This document shows, in pieces, positions 38,959-39,014 of a stretch of 39,014 bases of DNA. The notes beneath the pieces are model-generated. The model ran no database searches. It was not told where the DNA came from and saw only the letters and a program-made list of their open reading frames with translations. This DNA comes from Catenulispora pinistramenti (GTDB taxonomy: Bacteria > Actinomycetota > Actinomycetes > Streptomycetales > Catenulisporaceae). The stretch spans positions 1 through 39,014 of the forward strand of contig NZ_JAAFYZ010000086.1 in the NCBI RefSeq assembly GCF_018274385.1, given 5' to 3'. The translations under genes were made by a program, and so were the position numbers. How positions within the stretch are numbered: the stretch's first letter is position 1; each line of letters begins with the position of its first letter.

Positions 38959-39014
38959 TTCTGGCTGGTGCCTGCTGTGTCGGGGAACGTTTGCTTGGGT
39001 GGTGGGTGGTGGGT

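Overview
The window is high-GC DNA with long actinobacterial-type ORFs, Shine-Dalgarno starts that often use GTG, and no rRNA, tRNA, integrase or transposase that I can see. Two chaplin genes, one encoding a cell-wall-anchored form with an LAXTG-type sorting motif, point to a filamentous, aerial-mycelium-forming actinomycete. The ImuB/DnaE2 mutasome, the many secreted polysaccharide hydrolases and the LacI-controlled sugar operon fit a soil saprophyte. Streptomyces or Catenulispora relatives are plausible; I cannot fix the genus from the sequence alone.

Layout. 1-4.6 kb: 3' part of imuB followed by dnaE2 (SOS translesion mutasome). 4.7-7.1 kb: arylamine N-acetyltransferase, an unrecognised gene and an S41 peptidase. 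7.3-12.6 kb: an apparent operon of MFS transporter, GH95 alpha-L-fucosidase and secreted PNGase A-like amidase, which together could strip and use fucosylated N-glycans. 12.7-13.1 kb: hotdog thioesterase. 13.2-14.8 kb: a short chaplin and a four-domain wall-anchored chaplin. 15.1-18.5 kb: rhomboid-like membrane protein and a large AceE-like thiamine-diphosphate E1 enzyme that ends inside a long inverted repeat. 18.7-21.4 kb: crotonase, PIG-L deacetylase and dienoyl-CoA-reductase-like SDR, behind a perfect TetR-type dyad. 21.4-23.1 kb: a hypothetical gene, family 5 uracil-DNA glycosylase and a PH-like membrane protein. 23.3-28.6 kb: a divergent cell-wall-polysaccharide locus with GH64 beta-1,3-glucanase and GH76 alpha-mannanase (translationally coupled) on one side and GH54 arabinofuranosidase with two CBM13 modules on the other, sharing a regulatory region with two good promoters and two operator-like dyads. 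28.8-30.7 kb: FAD-dependent epoxidase/monooxygenase-like gene and a DUF1905/YdeI-type protein. 30.7-39.0 kb: a ribose-type ABC importer operon (compact FucI-like isomerase, ATPase, permease, lipoprotein, FGGY kinase) diverging from a LacI-family regulator, with three copies of a GAAATCGATTTC-type operator placed on both promoters.

Two themes link the regions. First, much of the window concerns taking apart plant or fungal glycans and importing the sugars. Second, short degenerate tandem repeats occur again and again, both inside genes (21-bp units in imuB, 12-bp units in the N-acetyltransferase, 15-bp units in the E1 gene, 183-bp units in the chaplin, a whole CBM13 in the arabinofuranosidase) and in the gaps after terminators (11-, 14-, 15-, 16- and 18/20-bp units), suggesting a replication-slippage habit in this genome. 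Coordinates of motifs were counted by eye, and family assignments come from motif recognition, not database searches.
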